Positions 36,736-45,097 of a stretch of 64,000 nucleotides of DNA are shown here, one piece after another (the stretch's first letter is position 1; every line of letters begins with the position of its first letter). Position numbers and translations under genes: made by a program. This stretch comes from Phaeobacter gallaeciensis DSM 26640 (GTDB lineage Bacteria > Pseudomonadota > Alphaproteobacteria > Rhodobacterales > Rhodobacteraceae). The DNA is taken from assembly GCF_000511385.1 (NCBI RefSeq), contig NC_023137.1:491001-555000 (forward strand). Reading direction: 5' to 3'. A model generated the notes under the pieces. That model ran no database searches. It was not told the DNA's origin and saw nothing but the letters and a program-made list of their open reading frames with translations.

Positions 36736-37869
36736 TCAGCGTGCGTTTGGTGGAACATAGGCGCGGGGTTCCGGCCCGTTGTAAAGGGTCAGCGGGCGGA
36801 TCAGGATATTGCCGCGCTGCTGTTCGATGCACTGGATGATCCAGCCGGGCATCCGGCCGATGGCAAAGATCGGTACGTAGAGATCCATTGCGATGCCGTG
36901 CAGCTGGTAGATCACGCCGGAATAGAAATCGACATTCACGTTCAGACCGTGGCGCGCGTAGGGCTGCATGGCCTCCACCACGGCCTGCAGGATTTCATAC
37001 CATTCTGGCGCGCCCATTTCCGCGCCCAGCTGGCGCACGCCCTCGCGCATGTGGCGCGCGCGGGGATCTTCCTTGCGGTAGACACGGTGGCCAAAGCCTG
37101 TGACGGCCTCCTTGGCGGCGCGCTTGGCCTTTACGTAGGCGGCGGCTTTGTCGGGGGTGCCGATCTCATGCACCATTTTCATCACGTCCTCGGCGGCGCC
37201 GCCATGGGCCGGACCAGCGAGGGTGGAGAGCGCGGTGACGATGCCGCCGTGGAGATTGGTTTCGGTCCCGATGGTGACCCGCGCGGCAAAGCTGGAGGCA
37301 TTGGCACCATGTTCGGCGTGCAGGATGAAATCGACATCTGCCAGTCGGGTGGCCTCGGGTGTGGGTTTTTCGCCCTTCAGCATCCAAAGCCAGTTTCCCG
37401 CATGGGTGAGATCCATGTCGGGGGCCACCACCTCGCGCCCGTTTCGAATGGCATCATGGGCGGCGATGATGATCGGCACCTGCGAAATCAGCCGAATCCC
37501 GTTGGTCACAAAGGCGTCTTCGCCCACCTGCTGGCTGTCTGGTTCGAGCGCGGCGAGGGCGGAGACTGCGGTACGAAGCACATCCATCGGGTGACCATCC
37601 TTGGTGGCACGGATGATATCCAGCACCGGGGCAGGCAATACGCGGGCGGCTTTCAATGCGGTGTCAAATTCTGCGAGTTGATCCGCATCAGGCAATTCGC
37701 CATGGATCAGCAGGTAGCAGACCTCCTCAAACGTGGAATGCGTGGCCAGATCGTGGATCGAATAGCCGCGATAACTCAGCTCGCCCTTGGCGCCATCAAT
37801 GTCGGAAACCCCGGAGCGTTCGAAGTAGATCCCCTTGAGACCGCGGTTGATCTTGACGTTATCGCTCAT
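36736..37869 (-). CDS. Citrate synthase/2-methylcitrate synthase family enzyme
   Basis: The 377-residue enzyme has the catalytic His in DFILHAEHGANAS (near 185), the second in GPAHGGAAEDV (near 225) and the Asp region GLNVNVDFYSG (near 315). It condenses acetyl-CoA (or propionyl-CoA) with oxaloacetate. It is shorter than the main E. coli GltA, as in the PrpC/CitZ-like group. Its place between pta and soeABC suggests it draws acetyl-CoA from taurine into the TCA cycle. GGAAAGGAGCC precedes the ATG. It starts only 32 bases from the divergent pta. Confidence 0.9.
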   Translation of the reverse strand: MSDNVKINRGLKGIYFERSGVSDIDGAKGELSYRGYSIHDLATHSTFEEVCYLLIHGELPDADQLAEFDTALKAARVLPAPVLDIIRATKDGHPMDVLRTAVSALAALEPDSQQVGEDAFVTNGIRLISQVPIIIAAHDAIRNGREVVAPDMDLTHAGNWLWMLKGEKPTPEATRLADVDFILHAEHGANASSFAARVTIGTETNLHGGIVTALSTLAGPAHGGAAEDVMKMVHEIGTPDKAAAYVKAKRAAKEAVTGFGHRVYRKEDPRARHMREGVRQLGAEMGAPEWYEILQAVVEAMQPYARHGLNVNVDFYSGVIYQLHGIAMDLYVPIFAIGRMPGWIIQCIEQQRGNILIRPLTLYNGPEPRAYVPPNAR

Positions 37870-37901
37870 TGCTGGCTCCTTTCCCCGCAAGGGAGAACAA
37901 A

Positions 37902-38753
37902 ATGACTGTACTTGAAAACGCATATGCGCTGGCTCGGGATCGCAAGGCACGGGTGGTATTTCCCGAAATGGATGATCCCAGAGTGGCGGCTGCGGTGGAC
38001 CAGCTGACCCGTGAGGGGCTGGTGGAGGCGGTGCCTTTGGCGCCGGTGTCCGACGCGCATGTTGAGGTGCTGGTGGCGGCGCGCGGCATGAAGGAAGGCA
38101 TTGCGAAGCGGGCGCTTTCCAAACCCCTGTACCGCGCGGCGGCTATGGTGGCTGCGGGAGAGGCGGATGCAATGGTAGCGGGTGCAGATGTGCCCACGCG
38201 CCGGGTGATTGAGGCGGCGAGCATCGGCATCGGGCTGGACGCGGGGGTCAGCACGGCCTCGTCGTTCTTCCTGATGGTGTTTCCGGACGGGCGCGAATTG
38301 GTGTTTGCCGATTGCGCCGTAAATGTCGCGCCGGATGCGGTGCAACTGGCGGATATTGCACGGGCCTCGGCACGTTCGGCAGAGGCTCTTTTGGGGTCAG
38401 CACGGGTTGCGATGCTGTCGTTTTCCACCGGCACCTCGGGCGATGGTGACAGTGTGGCGCTGGTGCGCGCGGCGGCAGAGGCCAGCGGATTTGCCGGGCC
38501 GGTGCAAGCGGATGCCGCGCTGAACCCTGTGATTGCGGAGAAGAAAGGCATCGCGCCGGTTGAGGCCAATGTGCTGATCTTCCCGACGCTGGATGCGGGG
38601 AACATCGGATACAAGCTTTGCCAGGAGTTGGGCGGCGCGCAGGCGCTGGGGCCGTTCTTGCAGGGCTTTGCCAAGCCGGTCTGTGATCTGAGCCGGGGTG
38701 CCTCGGTCGAGGATATCGTGGCGGCGACCGTGTTGACGGTGGCGCAGATCTGA
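37902..38753 (+). CDS. pta: Phosphate acetyltransferase
   Basis: The 283-residue enzyme interconverts acetyl phosphate and acetyl-CoA. It is the short form that lacks the N-terminal DRTGG/AAA domains. It contains RVVFPEMDDPRVAAAV, GEADAMVAGADVPTRRVI and the C-terminal FPTLDAGNIGYKLCQ and LSRGASVEDIV segments. In Xsc pathways Pta converts the acetyl phosphate product to acetyl-CoA. AAGGGAGAAC precedes the ATG. It is divergent from citrate synthase and converges on ackA. Confidence 0.94.
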   Translation: MTVLENAYALARDRKARVVFPEMDDPRVAAAVDQLTREGLVEAVPLAPVSDAHVEVLVAARGMKEGIAKRALSKPLYRAAAMVAAGEADAMVAGADVPTRRVIEAASIGIGLDAGVSTASSFFLMVFPDGRELVFADCAVNVAPDAVQLADIARASARSAEALLGSARVAMLSFSTGTSGDGDSVALVRAAAEASGFAGPVQADAALNPVIAEKKGIAPVEANVLIFPTLDAGNIGYKLCQELGGAQALGPFLQGFAKPVCDLSRGASVEDIVAATVLTVAQI

Positions 38754-38790
38754 TCCTGCACGTGATATGAAAGGAGGACGGGGGTGGCGA

Positions 38791-39951
38791 TCATGACGCC
38801 CCCATCAGGGTCTGGGCATCCATGGCGATCTGACGCTCTTCCTCGGCCTCGACCACCCAGATTGCCACTTTGGAGCTGCCCGCGTGCAGGCGTGATTTGC
38901 GGGCGTGGTTGGCATCCACATCCATACGCGCACCGACCCATTCCAGACCGCGTAGAATGCGGGCGCGGACTGCCACCGCGTTTTCGCCGATACCGCCGGT
39001 GAAGGCGATGGCATCCAGCCCTTCCATGGCAGCAATCAGGCTGCCTGCGTGACGCAGGCTCCAGTAGCAGAAATGTTCGATCGCAAAGGCGCTGTCGGCG
39101 CTGGGGTCCAGCATCAGGTTGCGCATGTCGGATTTGCCACCAGAGAGACCCAGAAGACCGCTTTCGTTGTTGAGGATCGCCTTGGTGCGGTCGAGGCCGT
39201 TATCCTCGACAAGGCGCAGCACCGCATTGGCGTCGATGCCGCCGGACCGGGTGCCCATGGTCAGGCCATCAAGCGGCGAATAGCCCATGGTGGTGGCGAC
39301 GGACTGGCCATTGCGGATCGCACAGAGCGAAGCCCCGTTGCCGAGGTGAAACGCCAGCAGGCGCGAGGGCAGGGCGGCGCCGGAAATCTCCGGCAGGCGC
39401 CGCACCAGCGAGGCGTAGGACAGACCGTGAAACCCGTAGCGGCGGATGCCCTTCGTTTCTTCTACGCGGGGGATCGCATAGCGGGTTGCGACCTCAGGGT
39501 TGGTGGCATGGAACGAGGTGTCAAAGCTGGCAAATTGCGGCAGGTCCGGCGCGGTGGTGGCCATTGTGTCAATCGCCGCGAGGCTGTGGGGGTTGTGCAG
39601 CGGAGCCAGCGGCGTGCAGTCGGCGATTTCGGCCCGGATCTCGGGGGTGATGCGCAGTGGTTTAGTCAGCTTGCGCCCGCCATGGACGACCCGGTGGCCC
39701 ACCGCTGCCAGCTGCGTCGGGTCAACCCCGTGGTCGGGCAGGGCTGCAAGGATCGCGGCCAGCGCTTCGGCATGGGTGGGGAACTGGCTGTCGCTGCTGT
39801 CGCCTTCGATGCGCAAACGCGATTGCGGCGTGCCGATGCCCTCTGCCAGACCGGCGATGCGCTGGCTAAGATCCGCATCGAAGATCGCGAATTTGATCGA
39901 GGAGGACCCGGCATTGAGGACCAGAATGTCGGTGGCAGCAGATGTGGTCAT
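38791..39951 (-). CDS. ackA: Acetate kinase
   Basis: The 386-residue kinase converts acetyl phosphate and ADP to acetate and ATP, or the reverse. Family motifs are LVLNAGSSSIKFAIFD, GHRVVHGG, SFDTSFHA, HLGNGASLCAI, MGTRSGGID and FTGGIGENA. The length is slightly below the E. coli enzyme. It lies downstream of xsc and the TSUP permease, its start overlapping the permease stop in ATGA. Acetyl phosphate from Xsc could thus yield ATP directly, beside the Pta route. Confidence 0.95.
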   Translation of the reverse strand: MTTSAATDILVLNAGSSSIKFAIFDADLSQRIAGLAEGIGTPQSRLRIEGDSSDSQFPTHAEALAAILAALPDHGVDPTQLAAVGHRVVHGGRKLTKPLRITPEIRAEIADCTPLAPLHNPHSLAAIDTMATTAPDLPQFASFDTSFHATNPEVATRYAIPRVEETKGIRRYGFHGLSYASLVRRLPEISGAALPSRLLAFHLGNGASLCAIRNGQSVATTMGYSPLDGLTMGTRSGGIDANAVLRLVEDNGLDRTKAILNNESGLLGLSGGKSDMRNLMLDPSADSAFAIEHFCYWSLRHAGSLIAAMEGLDAIAFTGGIGENAVAVRARILRGLEWVGARMDVDANHARKSRLHAGSSKVAIWVVEAEEERQIAMDAQTLMGAS

Positions 39952-40694
39952 AGCGCAGCCTTCACGATGTTGAGGGCCGCCAGTGCCGCCAGCAGTGTAA
40001 CGACATAGCGGCGGAACAAGTGCGGTGCGGCCAAAGCAAAGCCGCGTGAGCCGACCCAGACGCCCGCGCCGAGGATGGGAAAAGCGAGGAGAACACCCCA
40101 AAGCGTGTCCGGGCCGGTCAGCCCGTGGGCGGACATTACCGGCAGCGCCATCAGGTCAATTCCAGTGAGAAACACAATCATGGTGGCGCGAAACACCGCA
40201 GGCGGGATCGGCTGCGCGGTCATGAAGGCAGCAGCGGGCAGACCGCCAACGCCGGCGCTGTTGGCCATGCCGGAGGCCATACCCACCGCCACATGGCCTG
40301 TGGTTCCGATGGGGCGCGCGAGGCTCCAACCGCTGAGCAATAGCAGGCTGAGGGCGAGGATCAGGAGAGAGATCACCAGCCGCGCCTGATCAGGACCAAG
40401 GCGGGACATCACCGCGACGGCGGGCAGCGTGGCAACAGCAGCACCTGCTAAAAGAGCCAGGGATCTGCGCCAGTCGATATGGGGGCGGATGCCGCGGGCC
40501 TGAAAGACCGTCATCGCGATCTCGCAGGCAAAGACCACGGGGATCAGCGGCAGCGGATTGGTGACGAGCGCGGCGAGAATGATGAAGATCGCGGAGAACC
40601 CAAAGCCGGAGTATCCGCGGATAAAGGCCGCCGCAAATAATGCGGCGGCCAGAAAGGCGCCCTCGCCCGTTGAGAGATCAAAAGGCAGGGGCAT
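39948..40694 (-). CDS. TSUP family permease (TauE/SafE-type), probable sulfite exporter
   Basis: The 248-residue membrane protein has seven to eight predicted helices and the TSUP pattern: IRGYSGFGFSAI near residue 25 and the repeat motif SGMANSAGVGGLPAAAFM near 145. TauE-type members export sulfite or related anions released by sulfonate breakdown. It sits five bases after xsc and overlaps ackA. This supports sulfite as the substrate, though sulfoacetate or uptake roles are possible. Confidence 0.87.
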   Translation of the reverse strand: MPLPFDLSTGEGAFLAAALFAAAFIRGYSGFGFSAIFIILAALVTNPLPLIPVVFACEIAMTVFQARGIRPHIDWRRSLALLAGAAVATLPAVAVMSRLGPDQARLVISLLILALSLLLLSGWSLARPIGTTGHVAVGMASGMANSAGVGGLPAAAFMTAQPIPPAVFRATMIVFLTGIDLMALPVMSAHGLTGPDTLWGVLLAFPILGAGVWVGSRGFALAAPHLFRRYVVTLLAALAALNIVKAAL

Positions 40695-40699
40695 ATACG

Positions 40700-42475
40700 T
40701 CAGACCTGCTGCTCGCGCATGTCGGCCTTGTCGATGCCTGCCACGCGGACCGGCTTCTTCATGGCGTCACGGCGGAACGGCTCACCCAGCTCTTGGTTGA
40801 TCATGGCTTCGATCAGGGTGGTCTTGCCGTTTTTCTGATCCTCGATGGCCTGCGCAAGTGCCGAGGTCAGCTCATCCATGGTGCGGGCCACCACACCGTT
40901 GAGACCACAGGCGCTGGCAATGCCCGCATAAGAGACCTGCTCGTCCAGCTCGGTGCCGACGAAGTTATCATCGAACCACAGGGTGGAGTTCCGCTTCTCT
41001 GCGCCCCACTGGTAGTTGCGGAACACGATATGGGTGATCGCGGGCCATTCGCCGCGGCCAATCGCGGTCAGCTCGGTCACGGCGATGCCGAAGGCACCAT
41101 CGCCAGAGAAGCCGACAACCGGGGTGTCGGGGCAACCGATCTTGGCGCCGACAATCGCGGGCAGACCATAGCCACAGGGACCAAAGAGGCCGGGAGCAAG
41201 GTATTTGCGTCCCTCGTCGAAGGATGGGTAGGCGTTGCCGATGGCGCAGTTGTTGCCGATGTCGGAGGAGATGATCGCCTCACGCGGGAGGGCCTGCTGG
41301 ATGGCGCGCCACGCCATGCGGGGGCTCATCCATTCGGGTTTGTCGGCGCGGGCGCGTTCGTTCCAGGTGGTGCCCGGATCGTCATCCTCGTGGGTCATTT
41401 CGGTGAGTTGCTGCGCCCAGCGGGATTTGGTTTCCGAGATGCGGTTCTTACGCTCTGCGCGACCGGTGTCACCAGCGGTGTCGCTCAGCTGGGAGAGGAT
41501 CCCGGAGGCCACTTTGGCGGCGTCGCCGATGATGCCGACGGAGACCTTCTTGGTCAGGCCAATACGATCGGGGTTGATGTCGACCTGAATGATCTTGGCA
41601 TCAGCGGGCCAGTACTCCATGCCGTAGCCGGGCAGGGTGGAGAAGGGGTTCAGACGGGTGCCGAGGCAGAGAACGACGTCGGCGTCTTTGATCAGTTCCA
41701 TCCCGGCTTTGGAGCCATTGTAACCCAGCGGACCGGCAAACAGCGGGTGGTTGCCGGGGAAGGCGTCATTGTGCTGATAGCCCACGCAGACCGGGGCATC
41801 GAGACGTTCGGCTAGCTCTTGCGACGCGGCGATGCCGCCTTGGGACAGAACCACACCGGCGCCGTTCAGGATCACGGGGTTCTTGGCTTCGGACAGCAGT
41901 TTGGCGGCGTCACTGACGGCGGTTTCGCCACCGGAGGGGCGCTCAAACTCGACAATGGCGGGCAGTTCGATGTCGACAACCTGGGTCCACATGTCACGCG
42001 GGATGTTCAGCTGCGCCGGAGCCGACGCGCGTTTGGCGTTCATGATGACGCGGTTCAGCACTTCGGCCACACGAGAGGGGTCGCGGACCTCTTCCTGATA
42101 GGCGACGCAGTCGGCGAACATGCGCATCTGTTCCATTTCCTGGAAACCACCCTGACCGATGGTCTTATTCGCGGCCTGCGGTGTGACCAGCAAGAGCGGG
42201 GTGTGATTCCAGTAGGCGGTTTTCACAGCGGTCACAAAGTTGGTGATGCCGGGGCCGTTCTGAGCGATCATCATCGACATCTTGCCGGTGGCGCGGGTGT
42301 AGCCGTCCGCCATCATCCCGCCGGAGCCTTCATGGGCGCAGTCCCAGAAGGTGATCCCCGCTTCTGGGAAAATGTCGGAAATCGGCATCATGGCCGAACC
42401 GATAATGCCAAACGCATGTTGGATGCCGTGCATTTGCAGTGTTTTTACAAATGCTTCCTCGGTGGTCATTTTCAT
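40700..42475 (-). CDS. xsc: Sulfoacetaldehyde acetyltransferase
   Basis: The 591-residue thiamine diphosphate enzyme converts sulfoacetaldehyde and phosphate to acetyl phosphate and sulfite, the key desulfonation of taurine. It has the activating Glu49 in the N-terminal TPP domain, and GDGAFG (458-463) leading to NYQWGAEK (487-494), the metal/TPP site. Regions such as FGIIGSAMMPISDIFPEAGI are Xsc-specific. The length matches known Xsc. AGGAGAA lies before the ATG at 42475; the frame extends to 42529 without signal. It is first in the xsc-permease-ackA operon, behind a TauR box pair. Confidence 0.97.
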   Translation of the reverse strand: MKMTTEEAFVKTLQMHGIQHAFGIIGSAMMPISDIFPEAGITFWDCAHEGSGGMMADGYTRATGKMSMMIAQNGPGITNFVTAVKTAYWNHTPLLLVTPQAANKTIGQGGFQEMEQMRMFADCVAYQEEVRDPSRVAEVLNRVIMNAKRASAPAQLNIPRDMWTQVVDIELPAIVEFERPSGGETAVSDAAKLLSEAKNPVILNGAGVVLSQGGIAASQELAERLDAPVCVGYQHNDAFPGNHPLFAGPLGYNGSKAGMELIKDADVVLCLGTRLNPFSTLPGYGMEYWPADAKIIQVDINPDRIGLTKKVSVGIIGDAAKVASGILSQLSDTAGDTGRAERKNRISETKSRWAQQLTEMTHEDDDPGTTWNERARADKPEWMSPRMAWRAIQQALPREAIISSDIGNNCAIGNAYPSFDEGRKYLAPGLFGPCGYGLPAIVGAKIGCPDTPVVGFSGDGAFGIAVTELTAIGRGEWPAITHIVFRNYQWGAEKRNSTLWFDDNFVGTELDEQVSYAGIASACGLNGVVARTMDELTSALAQAIEDQKNGKTTLIEAMINQELGEPFRRDAMKKPVRVAGIDKADMREQQV

Positions 42476-42557
42476 CGCGTATTCTCCTGATGAGACGCCA
42501 AAAGGGCCGGCACGAAGGCCGGGATACATCCGGTTTATTCCGCGGGGCGAAGGGCAG

Positions 42558-42590
42558 TTAGGGCCAGTTCCTGTATCGGCTTAGTACCAG
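42558..42590 (-). promoter_or_regulatory. Candidate TauR box pair upstream of xsc
   Basis: On the minus strand CTGGTACTAA (42590-42581) and CTGGCCCTAA (42567-42558) are direct repeats 23 bases apart, 83-115 bases upstream of xsc. They match the CTGGAC(T/C)TAA repeat reported for TauR of Rhodobacter capsulatus at 8 and 9 of 10 positions. Confidence 0.72.
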
Positions 42591-42668
42591 TATGCGATAG
42601 GGTGCCGAATGCTGCGGTGCGGCGTCAATCTAAAGGCCCGGAGGCGGGCGCATTGCAGCTGTGGCAAG

Positions 42669-44144
42669 CTAGCCAGCCTTTGCACGACTGGGGCGCAGGG
42701 CCTCTGCGATGAGGGCCAGTCCGGGCGCGATCCGGTTGGACGGGATCGAAGAATACCCCAGGCGGTAATAGTTCTGTTTGCGATGTTCCGCCGCGAAGAA
42801 TGGCGCACCGGGTTCGATCAGGACGCTCTTTGTCTTCAGGGATTGGGCGACCGCCGCAGTATCTACATTGGCGTCGGCGCGCATCCAAAGGGAGGAGCCG
42901 CCGTAGACGCCGACGCCTGCCACGCTAAGCCCGTGATGGGTCACCGCCTCTTCGATCACGCAGCGGCGGTCATGCAGAACCTTGGCCATGCGGCGAATCT
43001 GGGCATCGTAGTGACCCAGTGACAGGAAATAGGCCACGGTGCGCTGTACATGACCGGGCGGGTGGCGCAGCACATTGGCGCGCAGGGCGCGAGCCTGCCG
43101 GATGAAGGGCTCGGATCCGACCAGATAGCCAAGGCGCAGGCCGGGGAAGAGCGATTTGGAGAAGCTGCCGACATAGACCACCCGACCATCTGCATCGAGG
43201 GACTTCAGCGCCGGTGAGGGTGCGCCGAGGAAGGACATCTCGAATTCATAGTCATCCTCGACAATCACCGCATCAATATCGCGGGCGCGGTCCAGCAGCT
43301 GTTTGCGACGCGCCATCGGCATGGTGGCTGTGGTCGGGCTCTGGTGGCTGGGGGTGGTGAAAATGACATCGGTGTCATCCCGGATGGTGTCGGGTGGCAA
43401 CCCGTCATGGTCCACCGGCAGGCAGTCGATCTCGCAGCCGCGATAGACCAGTTGATCGCGCAGGGTATAATAGGTCGGATCCTCCAGCGCGGCCTTGCGC
43501 CCCGGACCCAGCAGCAGCTGTGCCACCAGCCAAAGCGCATTCTGCGCCCCAAGGGTGATCAGGATTTCCTCTGGCCGGGCAGAGATGCCGCGGCGGGGCA
43601 GGGTGTGGCGGGCGATATATTCCACCAGAAGCGGATCGTCCTGATCGAAGTAATCATTGGTGAGCGCGGCGAAATCCTTTTGCCCCAGTGCCCGCAGCGC
43701 ACAGAGCCGCCAGTTGGCGTGGTCAAACAGCGAGGCATCCGCCTGCCCGTAGATGAAAGGATAGCGATAGTCGCGCCAGTCCTGTGGTTTGCGGGGCGTG
43801 TCGCCGCCGCAGTAGTTGCCGACGATGGCCGTGGACCAGTCCACCGTATCCGCAGATTTCTGCGAGGGCGCGTAGCTGGGCGGCACCGGGGCGTTTTCGG
43901 AAACATAATACCCAGACCGTCCCTTGGAGATCAGGTAGTCATTGGCCAAAAGCTCTGTATAGGCGAGCGTCACGGTGATGCGGCTGATGCCCAGATGTGC
44001 GGCCAATTTGCGCGAGGAGGGCAGTTTCTCCCCCACGCGCAAGCGGCCCGAGAGAATACCCTCGGCAATCATTTCCTGGATTTGCGCCTGCAGGGTGCCA
44101 TGCGCATCGGGGTTCAGAAAGAAGGTGTCGACAGAAATAGCCAT
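42669..44144 (-). CDS. tauR: MocR-type regulator of taurine use, TauR
   Basis: The 491-residue protein joins a GntR winged helix (residues about 15-80, KLPSSRKLAAHLGISRITVTLAYTELLA in two parts) to an inactive class I aminotransferase domain. The PLP-binding lysine lies in VGSFSKSLFPGLRLG and the Asp in VIVEDDYEFE. TauR activates taurine genes in Rhodobacter. Its place behind xsc and the presence of TauR-like repeats before tauR, xsc and tpa support the name. It is transcribed in the same direction as xsc but separately, and is divergent from the MepA-like gene. Confidence 0.93.
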   Translation of the reverse strand: MAISVDTFFLNPDAHGTLQAQIQEMIAEGILSGRLRVGEKLPSSRKLAAHLGISRITVTLAYTELLANDYLISKGRSGYYVSENAPVPPSYAPSQKSADTVDWSTAIVGNYCGGDTPRKPQDWRDYRYPFIYGQADASLFDHANWRLCALRALGQKDFAALTNDYFDQDDPLLVEYIARHTLPRRGISARPEEILITLGAQNALWLVAQLLLGPGRKAALEDPTYYTLRDQLVYRGCEIDCLPVDHDGLPPDTIRDDTDVIFTTPSHQSPTTATMPMARRKQLLDRARDIDAVIVEDDYEFEMSFLGAPSPALKSLDADGRVVYVGSFSKSLFPGLRLGYLVGSEPFIRQARALRANVLRHPPGHVQRTVAYFLSLGHYDAQIRRMAKVLHDRRCVIEEAVTHHGLSVAGVGVYGGSSLWMRADANVDTAAVAQSLKTKSVLIEPGAPFFAAEHRKQNYYRLGYSSIPSNRIAPGLALIAEALRPSRAKAG

Positions 44145-44157
44145 GAATCACTGTAGG

Positions 44158-44189
44158 CTGGACATAAATGGGGTGCAATCTGGACTTAC
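44158..44189. promoter_or_regulatory. Candidate TauR box pair upstream of tauR
   Basis: CTGGACATAA at 44158-44167 and CTGGACTTAC at 44180-44189 are direct repeats 22 bases apart, 14-45 bases before the tauR start. Here the repeats lie on the plus strand, opposite to tauR. They could serve autoregulation or the divergent gene at 44272. Confidence 0.78.
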
Positions 44190-44271
44190 TCATTTTTATG
44201 TCTTGCTGCGAGAAACTCATCGGTGTCGATCTTGATTGCAATCGACGCCCGGCTTTTGGCATGTTCTGCCC

Positions 44272-45015
44272 ATGACAAAGTTGGTAGGTCACGGCCTGAT
44301 TGTACTGTTCCTGACTATGGTGACGCAGATTGGTGGGCTGGCCTGGCTGGTTTCGCGGTTGTTCCGCAGATCCTTGCTTGCCTTCGTCATTGTTTATGCG
44401 GCCTTCAGTTTTGCGGCGCAGTACACAGCCCCGGTCTTTGGCAGAACGCCGCTCAGCTGTTTTGGATCAGGAAACCTGCAAGTTCAGTCCTGGTTTTACT
44501 GTGCCTTGAACAGAACCTATGTGTCGCCCGCGTTGCTTGAGGTGTTGCAGGACAATGCGGATGCTGTCGCGCGGGAGTACCCGGGCACGGTTACACTCGT
44601 CTTGGATGGCAACTTCCCGTTCTGGGATGGGTTCCCACTGCTGCCACATCTTTCACATGATGATGGAGAGAAGGCGGACTTGGCGTTCTTCTATAGCGAG
44701 GATGGTCGATATGTTCCGGGGGCGGTACGGTCGCCCATTGGCTATTTCGCATTTGAGTCTGGGCCGACTGAGTGCCGCAAGTCTTGGTTGTCTCTGCGCT
44801 GGGACCTGGGCTGGGCGCAGGGGATTTGGCGAGATCTGCTTTTTGAAGAGGGCAGAACATTTTTTCTGGTGAAGGTACTGGCAGAAGATGCGCGGGTTCA
44901 GAAGGTGTTTATTGAGCCCCATCTAAAGGACAGGATGGGCGCAGACTTTCGCAAAATCAGGTTTCAGGGCTGCCGTGCCGCCCGTCATGACGACCACATA
45001 CACGTCCAGCTTTAG
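44272..45015 (+). CDS. Membrane-anchored MepA-like murein endopeptidase (M74/M15 type)
   Basis: The 247-residue protein has two N-terminal hydrophobic helices (about 5-30 and 33-52) and then a MepA-like zinc domain. The ligands match the MepA spacing: HLSHDDGEKADL gives H129 and D136, and RHDDHIHVQL gives H239, H242 and H244. MepA cleaves cross-links in peptidoglycan. MepA is exported and soluble; here the anchor is unusual and there is no cleaved signal. The sequence is richer in A+T than its neighbours. It is divergent from tauR. The ATG at 44272 is preferred to 44236. Confidence 0.78.
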   Translation: MTKLVGHGLIVLFLTMVTQIGGLAWLVSRLFRRSLLAFVIVYAAFSFAAQYTAPVFGRTPLSCFGSGNLQVQSWFYCALNRTYVSPALLEVLQDNADAVAREYPGTVTLVLDGNFPFWDGFPLLPHLSHDDGEKADLAFFYSEDGRYVPGAVRSPIGYFAFESGPTECRKSWLSLRWDLGWAQGIWRDLLFEEGRTFFLVKVLAEDARVQKVFIEPHLKDRMGADFRKIRFQGCRAARHDDHIHVQL

Positions 45016-45045
45016 TTGGGTCATGGAAATGGGTTGATATAGTTC

Positions 45046-45079
45046 GTTGATTCGATAAAACCAGTTTTATCGAATCAAC
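45046..45079. promoter_or_regulatory. 34-base palindrome, probable ArsR operator
   Basis: GTTGATTCGATAAAAC (45046-45061) and its exact complement (45064-45079) form two 16-base arms around CA. The palindrome ends 18 bases before the ArsR start and is AT-rich in GC-rich DNA. It could also terminate the upstream gene, but its position suits a repressor site. Confidence 0.75.
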
Positions 45080-45097
45080 TTTTGTCGGAGCGTAGCT

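Noticed and set aside
39049..41815. Long plus-strand frames antisense to ackA and xsc
   Set aside because: They are fully covered by well-identified minus-strand enzymes and lack any domain match.
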